In this document: one piece after another, positions 8,157 through 16,842 of the stretch
Layout of the letters: every line of letters starts with the position of its first letter
Numbering within the stretch: the stretch's first letter is position 1
Assembly (NCBI RefSeq): GCF_010384365.1
Contig: NZ_CP048397.1
Span: 372,001-436,000, forward strand
Length of the DNA stretch: 64,000 nt
Reading direction: 5' to 3'
Origin: Streptomyces sp. S4.7
GTDB taxonomy: Bacteria > Actinomycetota > Actinomycetes > Streptomycetales > Streptomycetaceae
The notes under the pieces: model-generated
Databases searched by the model: none
Told to the model about the DNA's origin: nothing
What the model saw: only the letters and a program-made list of their open reading frames with translations
Made by a program: the position numbers and the translations under genes

Positions 8157-9695
8157 GTGACCACCGTGCCGCACACCGGGACCTCGGCGTCCCCGGGGCC
8201 TTCCGCCTCCCCGGGATCCGCCGCGTCCCCGGCTTTCGTCGCCGTCGACCTGGGCGCCACCAGTGGCCGGGTGATGGCGGCGCGGGTGGGCCGCGAGGGA
8301 GAGGGGACTCTGGATCTCACCGAGGTGCACCGCTTTCCGAACAGGCCGGTCCGGCTGCCGGGAAGCCTGCGGTGGGACGTACTCGCCCTGTACCAGGGGG
8401 TGCTCGACGGTCTCGGGCGCGCGGCGCGTACCTACGACGTCGCGTCGATCGGCATCGACAGCTGGGCGGTGGACTACGGGCTGCTCGACGCGGACGGGCA
8501 GTTGCTCGGCAATCCGTACCACTACCGGGACGTCCGCACCGAGGGTGTGGGGGAGCGCCTCCGGGACACGGTCCCGGCGGCGGAGCTGTACCGGATCACG
8601 GGGTTGCAGCATCTGCCGTTCAACACGGTCTTCCAGCTCGCGGCGGCCTCCGGCAGCGCCCAACTTATCGCCGCCAGGACGCTGTTGATGATGCCGGATC
8701 TGCTGACGCACTGGCTCACCGGCAGTGTCGGCGCCGAGGCCACGAACGCGTCCACCACGGGTCTGTTCGACGCCCGTGCGGGCGACTGGTCGACCGGGCT
8801 GATGGGCCGGCTGGGGATCGACCGGAGCCTCTTCCCGCCGATCCGGCGGCCGGGTGACGCGGCGGGCACCCTGCTGCCGTACGTGGCGGCCGAGACCGGG
8901 CTGCCGGAGTCGACGCCCGTCACGGCCGTGGCGTCGCACGACACGGCGTCGGCGGTGGCCGCCGTGCCGGCGACGGGGCCCTGTTTCGCGTATCTCTCCT
9001 GCGGTACGTGGTCGCTGGCCGGGCTGGAGCTGGCCGAGCCGGTGATCACGGAGGCGTCCAGGGCGGCCAATTTCACCAACGAGCTGGGTCTGGACGGCAG
9101 TTACCGGTTTCTGCGCAATGTCATGGGGCTGTGGCTGCTGTCGGAGAGCCTGCGCACCTGGGCGGACCGCGGGCTGCCCGCCGAGCTGGGGCCGCTGATG
9201 GAACAGGCGGCGCGGTCAAGGCCGTTCGCGGCGCTGATCGACCCGGACGACCCGGTGTTCCTCGCACCGGGCGACATGCCGGGCCGGATCGCCGTGTACT
9301 GCGAACGCACCGGCCAGCGACCGCCCACCGACCGGGCGGCGACGGTCCGTTGCATCCTGGAGAGCCTGGCCCTCGCGCACCGCGCCGCGCTGCGCACGGC
9401 GGCCGAACTGTCCGGCACGGACATCCGGGTGGTGCACCTGGTGGGCGGCGGCAGCCGTAACGAACTGCTCTGCCGGCTGACGTCGGACGCGACGGGACTG
9501 CCGGTGGTGGCGGGCCCGGCGGAGGCCACCGCCCTGGGCAACGTCCTGGTCCAGGCACGGACGCGGGGCCTCGTGGGCGACCGCGCCGAGATGCGCCGAC
9601 TGGTGGCGCGGACCCAGCGGTTGCGCCGGTACGAGCCCCTGGGCGACGGCCGGGCATGGTCGGCGGCGGCGGCCCGGGTGGGACTCGACGGGTAG
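8157..9695 (+). CDS. rhaB: Rhamnulokinase
   Basis: A FGGY-family kinase of 512 residues. It shows AVDLGATSGRVM near the N-terminus, IGIDSWAVDYGLLDADG and the NPYHYRD segment that distinguish rhamnulokinases from xylulo- and glycerol kinases, and the C-terminal VHLVGGGSRNELLCRLTSD. It phosphorylates L-rhamnulose, giving the substrate of the aldolase encoded just upstream. The GTG at 8157 is my best start, since residues before the GTSASPG linker are not conserved; an upstream GTG overlapping the aldolase gene and a downstream GTG at 8166 are alternatives. Together with the aldolase this is the main argument for L-rhamnose catabolism. Confidence 0.88.
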   Translation: MTTVPHTGTSASPGPSASPGSAASPAFVAVDLGATSGRVMAARVGREGEGTLDLTEVHRFPNRPVRLPGSLRWDVLALYQGVLDGLGRAARTYDVASIGIDSWAVDYGLLDADGQLLGNPYHYRDVRTEGVGERLRDTVPAAELYRITGLQHLPFNTVFQLAAASGSAQLIAARTLLMMPDLLTHWLTGSVGAEATNASTTGLFDARAGDWSTGLMGRLGIDRSLFPPIRRPGDAAGTLLPYVAAETGLPESTPVTAVASHDTASAVAAVPATGPCFAYLSCGTWSLAGLELAEPVITEASRAANFTNELGLDGSYRFLRNVMGLWLLSESLRTWADRGLPAELGPLMEQAARSRPFAALIDPDDPVFLAPGDMPGRIAVYCERTGQRPPTDRAATVRCILESLALAHRAALRTAAELSGTDIRVVHLVGGGSRNELLCRLTSDATGLPVVAGPAEATALGNVLVQARTRGLVGDRAEMRRLVARTQRLRRYEPLGDGRAWSAAAARVGLDG

Positions 9696-9822
9696 CCGGC
9701 CGGGGGGAGGAGTGAGGCACGGGCTCTGGAAACCGGCGAGCGGAGCCGCCGCGTGGCTGCCGGGGTCGCTCCCCGCGGCGCCAGGCGGTGAGGGTGACTC
9801 CCGTCGGCCCCGTCGGCCTCCC

Positions 9823-9852
9823 CTGTCACCCGGCCCGTCCCTGAGGTACGGT
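9823..9852 (+). promoter_or_regulatory. Promoter of the leader peptide / TauD unit
   Basis: CTGTCA at 9823-9828 and TACGGT at 9847-9852 are separated by 18 bases. The leader ATG at 9860 is eight bases after the -10 hexamer, so transcription probably begins at or next to the A of the ATG and the leader is translated from a leaderless message. Confidence 0.45.
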
Positions 9853-9859
9853 GCCTGCC

Positions 9860-9994
9860 ATGGGCCCGTACTCGAACCACCGTGCAGGGGAGCCGCGTCG
9901 AAGCGGCCCCAGCGGTGAGTGCGCGCCCCGCGGCCTCAGCTTTCTGCTGCGCCGCGGCCGGGTGGGATCCCCGACCCTCTGTCGCTGTCGCTGA
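9860..9994 (+). CDS. Cysteine-codon leader peptide (candidate attenuator)
   Basis: This 44-residue ORF, too short for routine gene calling, ends Leu-Cys-Arg-Cys-Arg-stop, with both cysteine codons TGT in the last four sense codons. It starts about where transcription should start and ends 84 bases before the TauD-type dioxygenase gene on the same strand. Short actinobacterial ORFs with clustered cysteine codons at the end, placed before sulfur assimilation genes, act or are proposed to act as attenuators: ribosomes stall when cysteinyl-tRNA is short and expose the downstream gene. An internal GTG at 9962 would give a ten-residue version with the same ending. Function is inferred from position and composition. 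Confidence 0.55.
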   Translation: MGPYSNHRAGEPRRSGPSGECAPRGLSFLLRRGRVGSPTLCRCR

Positions 9995-10002
9995 CCTTCG
10001 GT

Positions 10003-10036
10003 AGCGCCCGGCCCCGGCCCGTTCCGTCCCGGCGCT
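10003..10036 (+). promoter_or_regulatory. Inverted repeat between leader peptide and TauD gene
   Basis: AGCGCC at 10003-10008 pairs with GGCGCT at 10031-10036 around a C-rich 22-base loop. It begins nine bases after the leader stop, where a stalled ribosome could prevent it from forming. A second structure sequestering the GAGGAG ribosome binding site at about 10070-10074 is not obvious by eye. Confidence 0.3.
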
Positions 10037-10078
10037 CCGCTCCCCTCGCCCCACTGGTTCGTTCTCCCGAGGAGCCCT

Positions 10079-11044
10079 GTGACCATCGCCGCCGTATCCG
10101 CGTCCGGCACTTCCGCTGTCTCCACCGCCTCCGCCCCTCCCGCCCTGCGCGATCCCCGCATCCCCGCCGACGGCCTGTACGAGGGGCATCGGGACCTGCG
10201 CCGCGTTCCCGAGGGCTGGGAGGACCGGCCGTACGAACTCTTCGGGCTCGTCCCGCAGTCGCGCACCATCGGTGCCGAGATCCGCGGTCTGGATCTGTCG
10301 GTCCCGCCGTCGCCCGCCGTGCGCGACGAGCTCAACCGCGCCCTCCTGGAGTGGAAGGTGCTCTTCTTCCGCGGACAGCGCCTGACCTCCGACGCGCAGC
10401 GCGCGTTCGCCCTCAACTGGGGGCGGCTGGAGACCAATCCCCTGCTGACGGCGGGGGACACCGACGAGGTGGCGCGCTTCGACCGTACGACCGTCCCGAC
10501 CTTCGAGAACGTGTGGCACACGGACGTCACGTTCCGGGAGCGCCCGGCGCTGGGTGCCGTACTGCAACTGCGCGAGGTGCCGCCCGCCGGCGGCGACACC
10601 ATGTGGGCCGACATGGCGGTGGCGTACGACAATCTGCCCCGCGAAGTGAGGGCCCGGATCGACGGCGCGCGTGCCGTGCACGACTTCGTGCCCGGCTTCG
10701 CACGGTTCTGCCCCGCCGAACGGCTCGCCCCGTTCCAGGACGTCTTCCCCCCGGTGGAACACCCGGTGGTGCGCACGCACCCGGAGACGGGACGGCGGAT
10801 GCTCTTCGTCAACGCGTCGTTCACCACCCGCGTCGTGGGCCTCGAACAGGCGGACAGCGACCGGCTGCTGCGGCTGCTCTTCCAGCAGGCGCATGTGCCC
10901 GAGTACCAGGTCCGGTTCCGCTGGCAGGCGGGCGACATCGCCTTCTGGGACAACCGCGCCACCCAGCACTACGCGGTCGCCGACTACGGCACGCACCGGC
11001 GGGTGGCCGAGCGTGTCGCCATCGCCGGCGACCGTCCGTACTGA
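10079..11044 (+). CDS. TauD/TfdA-family Fe(II)/2-oxoglutarate dioxygenase
   Basis: The protein has 321 residues, the usual length for this family. The iron ligands are visible as His147-Thr-Asp149 in VWHTDVTF and His297 in ATQHYAV, with the 2-oxoglutarate-binding arginine in the following RRVAERV. Family members release sulfite from taurine or alkyl sulfates, or oxidise other small acids. The cysteine-rich leader peptide just upstream favours a sulfur-scavenging role. GAGGAG six bases before the GTG fixes the start. No transporter or other sulfur gene adjoins it, so it stands as a single-gene unit behind its leader. Confidence 0.88.
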   Translation: MTIAAVSASGTSAVSTASAPPALRDPRIPADGLYEGHRDLRRVPEGWEDRPYELFGLVPQSRTIGAEIRGLDLSVPPSPAVRDELNRALLEWKVLFFRGQRLTSDAQRAFALNWGRLETNPLLTAGDTDEVARFDRTTVPTFENVWHTDVTFRERPALGAVLQLREVPPAGGDTMWADMAVAYDNLPREVRARIDGARAVHDFVPGFARFCPAERLAPFQDVFPPVEHPVVRTHPETGRRMLFVNASFTTRVVGLEQADSDRLLRLLFQQAHVPEYQVRFRWQAGDIAFWDNRATQHYAVADYGTHRRVAERVAIAGDRPY

Positions 11045-11114
11045 TCCGGCGCCCGCGCCGAACCGGTGTGCGCCACGGACGCCTCCGCCCGGCGAGGGCG
11101 TCGGACCGGATCCG

Positions 11115-11399
11115 CTACACCTCCTCGGTGAGGCCCGCGATGCGCTCGCGGTAGGCGGCGATCTCGCGCTCCGTGAGGGCGAGGCGTCCGGGGCCGGCCT
11201 GGTCGGCGGCGAGGAAGGTCGCCTGCTCCATCGCGCGGTACAGCGGTCCCGGCAGGTTCAGCAGGAGCTGGCCGTGCTCGGCGGTCTCGATCACCATCCA
11301 TGAGTTCCGGTCGGCGGCACCCTCCCCGACGACGTTCGGCTCGATGGTGCTGGCGGCGACGACGGTCAGGACAGGGGGGATCGGGGTCTCTTCACTCAT
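11115..11399 (-). CDS. Conserved small hypothetical protein
   Basis: A 94-residue acidic protein beginning MSEETPIPPVLTVV. I do not recognise a family. It has no signal peptide or membrane segment, and the C-terminal half (LALTEREIAAYRERIAGL) looks helical. It lies head to head with the phosphatase gene at 11580 and tail to tail with the dioxygenase gene. Codon use is typical of the region, which supports it being a real gene. Confidence 0.6.
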   Translation of the reverse strand: MSEETPIPPVLTVVAASTIEPNVVGEGAADRNSWMVIETAEHGQLLLNLPGPLYRAMEQATFLAADQAGPGRLALTEREIAAYRERIAGLTEEV

Positions 11400-11579
11400 G
11401 CCTCCCTCCCTATCAGGGTGGCTCCGGCGGTGCCCAGAGATCGCGGCGAGTTCCCCCTCACACAGCCCGTCCGGCCGACCTCACGGCCCGCGCCCCGGCC
11501 CGCGCCGGCGTCCCCCGCTACTGCGGGTGGCCCGGACCTGCGATGCTGGAAGGAGCCTGCCGGTGAGGAGGCATCCGCC

Positions 11580-12779
11580 ATGCCGAGTGAGAGCGTGGCC
11601 CCCGGCCCTGGTGAGCGACTGCTCGAAGGGCTGCTCGCCGAGGCGCACGCAGCTGCGCCGATGGACCTCCCGTGGCTGGTCAACAGGTGCGCCACGGCGA
11701 TCGGCCTGGAACAGATCATGGTGTATCTGGTCGACATAGAACAGCGGCACCTCGTCCCGCTCACCAAGGGAATGCCCCTCCTCGGTGTGGACTCCACGAC
11801 GGGCGGCCGGGCGTACCGCACTCTTGAGCTGCGGATCGAGGAGTCGGAGAACGGCATCCTCACCGCGTGGCTACCACTGGTCGACGGAGCGGAGCGGCTC
11901 GGTGTGCTCGCCATCCGCACTGCCGTCCTCGACGCGGAAAAGCTGCGCCGCTGCCGGATGATCGCGTCGGTGCTCGCGATGGCGATCACCTCGAAGAGGG
12001 CGTACAGCGACAGCCTGGCCCGGTACGCCCGTAGGGAACCGATGCAGCTCCCCGCCGAGATGCTGCGCGCCTTTCTGCCGCCCAGGACCATCGGCAACGC
12101 CCGTGTGCTGTCGACGGCCGTACTGGAGCCGGCGTACGAGATCGGCGGCGACGCCTACGACCACTCGATGACGCGTTCGACCCTGCACGTCGACATCCTG
12201 GACTCGATGGGCCACGACCTCGCGGCGGGCATGACCACGGCTGTCGCGCTGGCGGGCTGCCGCAGCGCCCGCAGGGACGGCGGTGACCTCGCCGAGGTGT
12301 CCCACACCGTCGACGACGCGCTGGCGCGCTGGCTGCCCGAGCAGTTCTGCACGGGGATCATCAGCCAGCTGGACCTGGCGGGCGGTCGGCTCCGGTGGTG
12401 CAACTGCGGGCATCCGCCGCCGCTGCTGATCAGGGGAGGCCGCGTACTGACCGGCGTTCTGGAGCGGCCGCCCCAGCCACCGATGGGGCTGCGCGCCCGG
12501 TTCTTCGAAACCCCCCGTACGGTCCACGAGGAGCAACTGGAGCCCGGGGACCGGGTCTTGCTCTACACGGACGGCGTGGTCGAGTCACGCGTCGGGGATC
12601 GCAGGGAGTTCGGCCTCGAACGTTTCACCGACTCCATCATCCGGGCGACCGCGGCGGGGGAACTCGCCCCCGAGACGCTGCGCAGGCTCATCCACTCGGT
12701 TCTCGACGCCCATGACAACCGGCTGCGCGACGACGCCACGCTGCTGCTGGTCGAATGGCGACCGCCGCGCGCGAGGTGA
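11580..12779 (+). CDS. PP2C/SpoIIE-family protein phosphatase with GAF-like domain
   Basis: The product has 399 residues from the ATG at 11580, which has GAGGAGG nine bases upstream; the longer reading frame to 11418 lacks a ribosome site. An N-terminal GAF-like sensory domain occupies about residues 15-150 (WLVNRCATAIGLEQIMVYLVD). From about residue 170 to the end is a SpoIIE-type Ser/Thr phosphatase with the metal-binding GGDAYD near residue 187 and DSMGHDLAAG near 207. In actinobacteria such proteins dephosphorylate anti-sigma-factor antagonists in stress or developmental sigma-factor cascades. No kinase or antagonist gene is adjacent, so its partner is unknown. Confidence 0.9.
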   Translation: MPSESVAPGPGERLLEGLLAEAHAAAPMDLPWLVNRCATAIGLEQIMVYLVDIEQRHLVPLTKGMPLLGVDSTTGGRAYRTLELRIEESENGILTAWLPLVDGAERLGVLAIRTAVLDAEKLRRCRMIASVLAMAITSKRAYSDSLARYARREPMQLPAEMLRAFLPPRTIGNARVLSTAVLEPAYEIGGDAYDHSMTRSTLHVDILDSMGHDLAAGMTTAVALAGCRSARRDGGDLAEVSHTVDDALARWLPEQFCTGIISQLDLAGGRLRWCNCGHPPPLLIRGGRVLTGVLERPPQPPMGLRARFFETPRTVHEEQLEPGDRVLLYTDGVVESRVGDRREFGLERFTDSIIRATAAGELAPETLRRLIHSVLDAHDNRLRDDATLLLVEWRPPRAR

Positions 12780-12790
12780 GAACGGGGCAC

Positions 12791-12825
12791 GGCGTGGGTC
12801 CACCGGTCTCCGGTGGACCCACGCC
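12791..12825. terminator. Two-way terminator hairpin
   Basis: A perfect 16-base stem (GGCGTGGGTCCACCGG and its complement) with a three-base TCT loop lies between the convergent phosphatase and PRC/DUF2382 genes. It has no long T run, as is usual in this GC-rich group. Confidence 0.85.
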
Positions 12826-12845
12826 GATGTGCGGTGCGCGCGGGC

Positions 12846-13742
12846 TCAGTGGCTGGGACCGCGCCTGCCGCCGCGTCCGCTGTCGTCCTGTCCGGGGGCG
12901 TCGTACTCGACCTGCTCCTTGCGGACGTCGGCCGACACCTCCTTCTGCTCGGTGACCTTCTCGGTCTCCAGATGCACACGCTCCACCGGTACGGCCTCCT
13001 TACGGACGACCGCCTCCTCGGCGTGCAGGATCACCTCGGTCTCGGCGTTGCCCATGGGGGCCCGGCCGATGGTGCGGTCGCCCGGCTTGATGGGCTCGCG
13101 TACGACTCGGACCTCTTCGTGGGTGATGGGCACGGTGGTCGTGACGTTCTCGGTCACCACGATCTTCCGGAGCCGTGCCCGGCCGGACTCGTGCTCCTCG
13201 GTGCCCACCCGGAGCCGTTCCTCCGAGCGCACCATGTCCTCCTCACCGCGACCGGTGGCAGGAGCGGTGGCCGCCTCGGAGGTGTCGGTCCCGCCGGTGG
13301 TGCCCGTGGCGTCCGCCCGGCCCCGGCCGCCGTTGCCCATGCCCTCCCGGCCGGCCATGCCTTCCTTGGCGGGCGTGCCGGCCGCGGGGCTCATGCCCGG
13401 CGACCCGCTGCGCCCGCTGGGGCGGGTGAGACCGTAGTGGTCGTACAGCTCCTGCTCCTGGGCGACGTCGAGGTGCTCGTCGGCGTCCATGCGAGGAGCG
13501 TCCTTGACCAGTTCCTTGGCGTGCGGTATCTGGAGTCCGTTCTCGTCTCGGCGGGCGCCCGCCAGGGGCACGAAGGACTCCTTCATGCCGAACATTCCCG
13601 TCTTGACCGTCACCCACTCGGCGCGGCCGGTCTCGTTGTCGAGGTACGCCTGCTCGACACTGCCGATCTTCTCCCCGGCTGCGTCGTAGGCGGTCAGCCC
13701 CGTGAGTTCGCCCACGTGGTGGAAGACATCGTCGGCTGCCAT
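12846..13742 (-). CDS. PRC-barrel and DUF2382 stress protein
   Basis: This 298-residue soluble protein starts with a PRC-barrel (about residues 8-85, AYDAAGEKIGSVEQAYLDNE) and ends with a DUF2382/YsnF domain (about 165-290, marked by repeated EVRVVREPIKPGDRTIGRAP and EEAVVRKEAVPVERV patterns). A low-complexity Gly/Met/Arg linker joins them. Proteins of this build are widespread in actinobacteria and linked to general stress, with no defined biochemistry. It is followed downstream by a strong two-way terminator. Confidence 0.85.
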   Translation of the reverse strand: MAADDVFHHVGELTGLTAYDAAGEKIGSVEQAYLDNETGRAEWVTVKTGMFGMKESFVPLAGARRDENGLQIPHAKELVKDAPRMDADEHLDVAQEQELYDHYGLTRPSGRSGSPGMSPAAGTPAKEGMAGREGMGNGGRGRADATGTTGGTDTSEAATAPATGRGEEDMVRSEERLRVGTEEHESGRARLRKIVVTENVTTTVPITHEEVRVVREPIKPGDRTIGRAPMGNAETEVILHAEEAVVRKEAVPVERVHLETEKVTEQKEVSADVRKEQVEYDAPGQDDSGRGGRRGPSH

Positions 13743-13854
13743 CAGTGATCACTCCTTGGCGGCGAGCCGGCGGGGTCCGGTATCCCCGCGCGTCTTCTGA
13801 CTCGCGTTATCTCCATGCGGCACCTGCTGACGGCGGGCGGCAACAGGGGGAAAC

Positions 13855-13886
13855 GCCCCTTTGACCCATCCGGGGGACAAAGGGGC
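13855..13886. other. Hairpin in intergenic region upstream of PRC/DUF2382 gene
   Basis: GCCCCTTTG at 13855-13863 pairs perfectly with CAAAGGGGC at 13878-13886 around a 14-base loop. It lies in the 287-base gap between the PRC/DUF2382 start and the GH13 stop. It could end transcription from the GH13 gene or form part of the stress-gene leader; I see no clear promoter hexamers nearby. Confidence 0.4.
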
Positions 13887-14029
13887 ACCGCACGCGCCCT
13901 GCTGGGTTTCGAGTGGATCAGGGCGGATTCGGCCGTTCGGGTGACACCCCGTACGGAGCGCCGGAGCGCGCCCACGCGTTGTGCGGGTATGACGACGGAA
14001 AGGAGCCTTCGATGGTGTCGACACGCCGG

Positions 14030-15700
14030 TCAGCCGCCCGCGGCCGCCATCCATACGGCGGTGTCGGGGCCGATCATGTCCCCCTCCAGGGTGTCGCTGG
14101 CGAGCAGCACGGTGCCTTCAGGCAGCGGCAGGGACTCCTGGGACAGGTTGATCCGGCATTCGAACCGGCCCTTGCGGAAGGCGAGTTCACCCTCGCGGGC
14201 GGGCAGCCAGTCGAACGACTCGTCGCCCCGGAAGCGGGTGCGTACGGACAGGGCCGTGCGGTACAGCTCCAGGAAGGAGTCCGGCCGCCCGGTCTGGGCC
14301 TCCACCGCGTGTTCGCCCCAGCCGTCCGGTTGCGGGAGCCAGCTGCCGCCGGGGCCGAATCCGTGGCTGCTGCCGGAGCGGGTCCACGGGATGGGTACGC
14401 GGCAGCCGTCGCGGCCCTTGGTGGTGCGTCCGGTCCTCTCCCACATGGGGTCGCGCAGCGCGTCGAGGGGCAGGTCGGAGACCTCGGGAAGGCCGAGTTC
14501 CTCCCCCTGGTAGAGGTACGCGCTGCCGGGCAGGGCGAGCGTCAGGAGCGCCGCCGCCCTGGCCCGCCGGTGGCCGAGGGCGTCGTCCGGCGCGGGGTCG
14601 GTGCCGCCGCCCGACAGCCAGGCGCGGTAGTCGATGCCCTGCGGAAGGGAGTAGCGGGTGCGGTGGCGTACGACGTCGTGGTTGGAGAGCACCCAGGTGG
14701 GCAGGGTGCCGACGGCGCGGGCGCCGGTGAGGGAGGTGTCGATGACCTTTTGGAACTCCTCGGCGTCCCAGGGGCAGCGCAGATGGAAGAAGTTGAAAGC
14801 CTGGTGGAGCTCGTCGGGCCGGGTGTAGAGGGGCAGCCGTGCCGCGCTGACGCCCGCCTCGGCGACGGTGATCCGGGCAGGCGCGTAGGAGTCGATGATC
14901 TTGCGCCAGGTCCGGTATATGTCGTGGACCTCGTCGCGGTCCCAGAAGGGGTGGTCCTCACCTTCGGGCGGTGAGTTCAGCGAGGCGGAGTCGCGACCGC
15001 CGGTGTCCCGCAGGGGCTCCACGAGGTCCTTGCGCAGGCCGTGGGCGACGTCGATCCGGAAGCCGTCGGCGCCGAGGTCGAGCCAGAAGCGGAGAATCCC
15101 CTCGAAGTCGGCGAGGACGTCCGAGTTCTCCCAGTTCAGATCGGGCTGCTCGGCGGAGAAGATGTGCATGTACCACTGGCCGTCCGGCACCCGTGTCCAG
15201 GCGCCGCCGCCGAACTTCGACTTCCAGTCGGCGGGCGGCAGGCTGCCGTCCGGGCCCCGCCCGTCGCGGAAGATGAAGCGGTCCCTCGCCGGTGAGCCGG
15301 GCGGTGAGGCGAGCGCCTCCACGAACCAGGGGTGCTGGTCGGAGCAGTGGTTGGGCACGACGTCGACGATGAGCTTGAGCCCCAGCGCGTGGGCGCGCCG
15401 TACGAGGCCGCGGAAGTCGTCGAGGGTGCCGTGGCGCGGGTCGACGCCCCGGTAGTCGGAGACGTCGTAGCCGGCGTCGGTCCAGGGGGAGGGGTAGAAG
15501 GGGGTGAGCCACAGGGCGTCGACGCCGAGACCCGCGAGATGGTCGAGCCGGTCCGTGATCCCGCGGAGATCGCCGATCCCGTCGCCGTCCGCGTCGGCGA
15601 AGCTCGGGACGTACACCTGGTAGACCACGGCTTCGCGCCACCAGTCCGGGGCGGACCGTGACAGATGGTCGCGCGGGGTGTCGAGGGTGTTCGGGATCAC
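14030..15700 (-). CDS. GH13 alpha-glucosidase / oligo-1,6-glucosidase
   Basis: A 556-residue cytoplasmic glycosidase. The start is the GTG at 15700, five bases after GAGAGG; reading further upstream adds unconserved sequence. The GH13 regions are clear: WWREAVVYQVYVPSFAD at residues 20-36, DVVPNHCS (region I), DGFRIDVAHG with the nucleophile aspartate near 217, the acid/base glutamate in ITVAEAG near 277, and SNHDVVRH near 339. The length and QVYVPSF start match intracellular alpha-glucosidases that act on maltose- or isomaltose-type oligosaccharides. It has no transporter next to it. Exact linkage preference cannot be read. Confidence 0.88.
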   Translation of the reverse strand: MIPNTLDTPRDHLSRSAPDWWREAVVYQVYVPSFADADGDGIGDLRGITDRLDHLAGLGVDALWLTPFYPSPWTDAGYDVSDYRGVDPRHGTLDDFRGLVRRAHALGLKLIVDVVPNHCSDQHPWFVEALASPPGSPARDRFIFRDGRGPDGSLPPADWKSKFGGGAWTRVPDGQWYMHIFSAEQPDLNWENSDVLADFEGILRFWLDLGADGFRIDVAHGLRKDLVEPLRDTGGRDSASLNSPPEGEDHPFWDRDEVHDIYRTWRKIIDSYAPARITVAEAGVSAARLPLYTRPDELHQAFNFFHLRCPWDAEEFQKVIDTSLTGARAVGTLPTWVLSNHDVVRHRTRYSLPQGIDYRAWLSGGGTDPAPDDALGHRRARAAALLTLALPGSAYLYQGEELGLPEVSDLPLDALRDPMWERTGRTTKGRDGCRVPIPWTRSGSSHGFGPGGSWLPQPDGWGEHAVEAQTGRPDSFLELYRTALSVRTRFRGDESFDWLPAREGELAFRKGRFECRINLSQESLPLPEGTVLLASDTLEGDMIGPDTAVWMAAAGG

Positions 15701-16008
15701 GGGTGCCTCTCGTACTGATCTTCGGTCGGTGGTGCGGTGGTGCCTGGTGGTGGGGTAGTGCGGTGGCGCCTGGTACGCGGGGGTTTCCTGTGTGTTTCCG
15801 TGACGTGTGGTGCGTCGTACGAAGGACAGCCTGTCATCGCCGGGCGTCAGGCTGAAGGTCACCCGTTCGAAGGTTACGTAAGGGATGTCCCAGGAACGCC
15901 GGAGAATGACTATCGACACATCGGAGTACGGGGGCGGGCGGTGAAAGCCGGTCGGGCGGGTACCGGATGGCAGATGAAGCCGTCCCGCACCGCAGGAGGA
16001 GAGCACCC
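15701..16008. other. Intergenic region between divergent GH13 and SRPBCC genes
   Basis: This 308-base gap must hold two divergent promoters. It is rich in GGTG repeats near 15729-15790. I looked for a maltose-repressor-like palindrome and for clear -35/-10 pairs and found none that I would defend. Confidence 0.4.
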
Positions 16009-16437
16009 ATGACGTCCTCACTGATCGAAGCCGTCGACATCAAGGCGCCCGTCGCCGTGAGCTGGTCGCTGTGGAAGGACGTCGAGCGCTGGCCTTCCTT
16101 CCTCAGCCATGTCAAGCACGTGGAGCGCATCGACGCCTCGCTGTTCGCGTGGCAGGTCTCGCTGCCCCGCGCGGACAAGAGCTTCGTGGCGGAGCTGACC
16201 GAGGTCGTCCCCGAGGACCGCATCGCGTGGCGGACCTCCGAGGGCGTGCACCACGCGGGGGTGGTCACCTTCCACCGCCTCGGCGACGCGGAGAGCCGGG
16301 TGACGCTCCAGATCGAGTACGACCCGAAGGGGTTCGTGGAGCATCTGGGCGCGCTCACCAATCTCGACTCGACGCTGGCCAACTACGACCTCGGGGAGTT
16401 CCGGCGCATGGCCGAGCACGAGGCGACGCTGCGCTGA
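16009..16437 (+). CDS. SRPBCC (START-like) family protein
   Basis: A 142-residue protein with the cyclase/dehydrase-type SRPBCC fold: EAVDIKAPVAVSWSLWKDVERWPSFLSHV at the start, where the WxxWxxVERWPxF pattern is typical of the polyketide-cyclase/dehydrase subfamily. AGGAGGA lies 8 bases upstream of the ATG at 16009 and decides the start. These proteins bind small hydrophobic ligands in a deep cavity. Nothing nearby indicates which ligand, and the gene is divergent from the glucosidase. Confidence 0.8.
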   Translation: MTSSLIEAVDIKAPVAVSWSLWKDVERWPSFLSHVKHVERIDASLFAWQVSLPRADKSFVAELTEVVPEDRIAWRTSEGVHHAGVVTFHRLGDAESRVTLQIEYDPKGFVEHLGALTNLDSTLANYDLGEFRRMAEHEATLR

Positions 16438-16488
16438 CACGCCAGGGGCGGCCGAGGGCAGGGCGATCAGGGGTTCGGGCTCCGCCGG

Positions 16489-16824
16489 CCCGCGCCGGCG
16501 TTCGAGACCGCGGCGCAGATGCTCCGCCCTCGCCTCCGCCGCCCGGTCAGGGTTGCGGCGAGGGATCGCGTGCGGAATGCGTTCGTGCTCGGCGAGGGTC
16601 GGCGGGCCGGCCCCGGGACACCGCTGAGCCGGAAGATGTGCGGCAGCGAGCGGCCCGCGGGGCGCCCCGGGCGCCGGCGAGTGGGCGCTCGGTGACGGGT
16701 CCGTCGGAGAACAGGGCCTCGCCGGCGCCTCGCGCACGGGTGTCGGGGACGCTTCGAGCGTCCGCGCCACGGGTTCGATGCCGACGCGGGCGCCGGGCCC
16801 GACCTCGCGATCCATGGCCGTCAC
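16489..16824 (-). pseudogene. Decayed GntR/FadR-type transcriptional regulator
   Basis: Reading leftwards from 16824, one frame gives a typical GntR winged-helix start (RVGIEPVARTL-ASPTPVREA). The homology then shifts frame and continues as EALFSDGPVTERPLAG, the normal continuation of such a helix-turn-helix. It returns to the first frame as LAEHERI...RAAEARAEHL, the end of an FCD ligand-binding domain. About 90 residues of the middle are missing. So the gene has at least two frameshifts and an internal deletion. It begins 19 bases after the stop of the L-rhamnose mutarotase gene, so it was probably the next gene of that operon and may once have controlled it. Confidence 0.7.
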
Positions 16825-16842
16825 CTTGCCGGATGGGTACGG

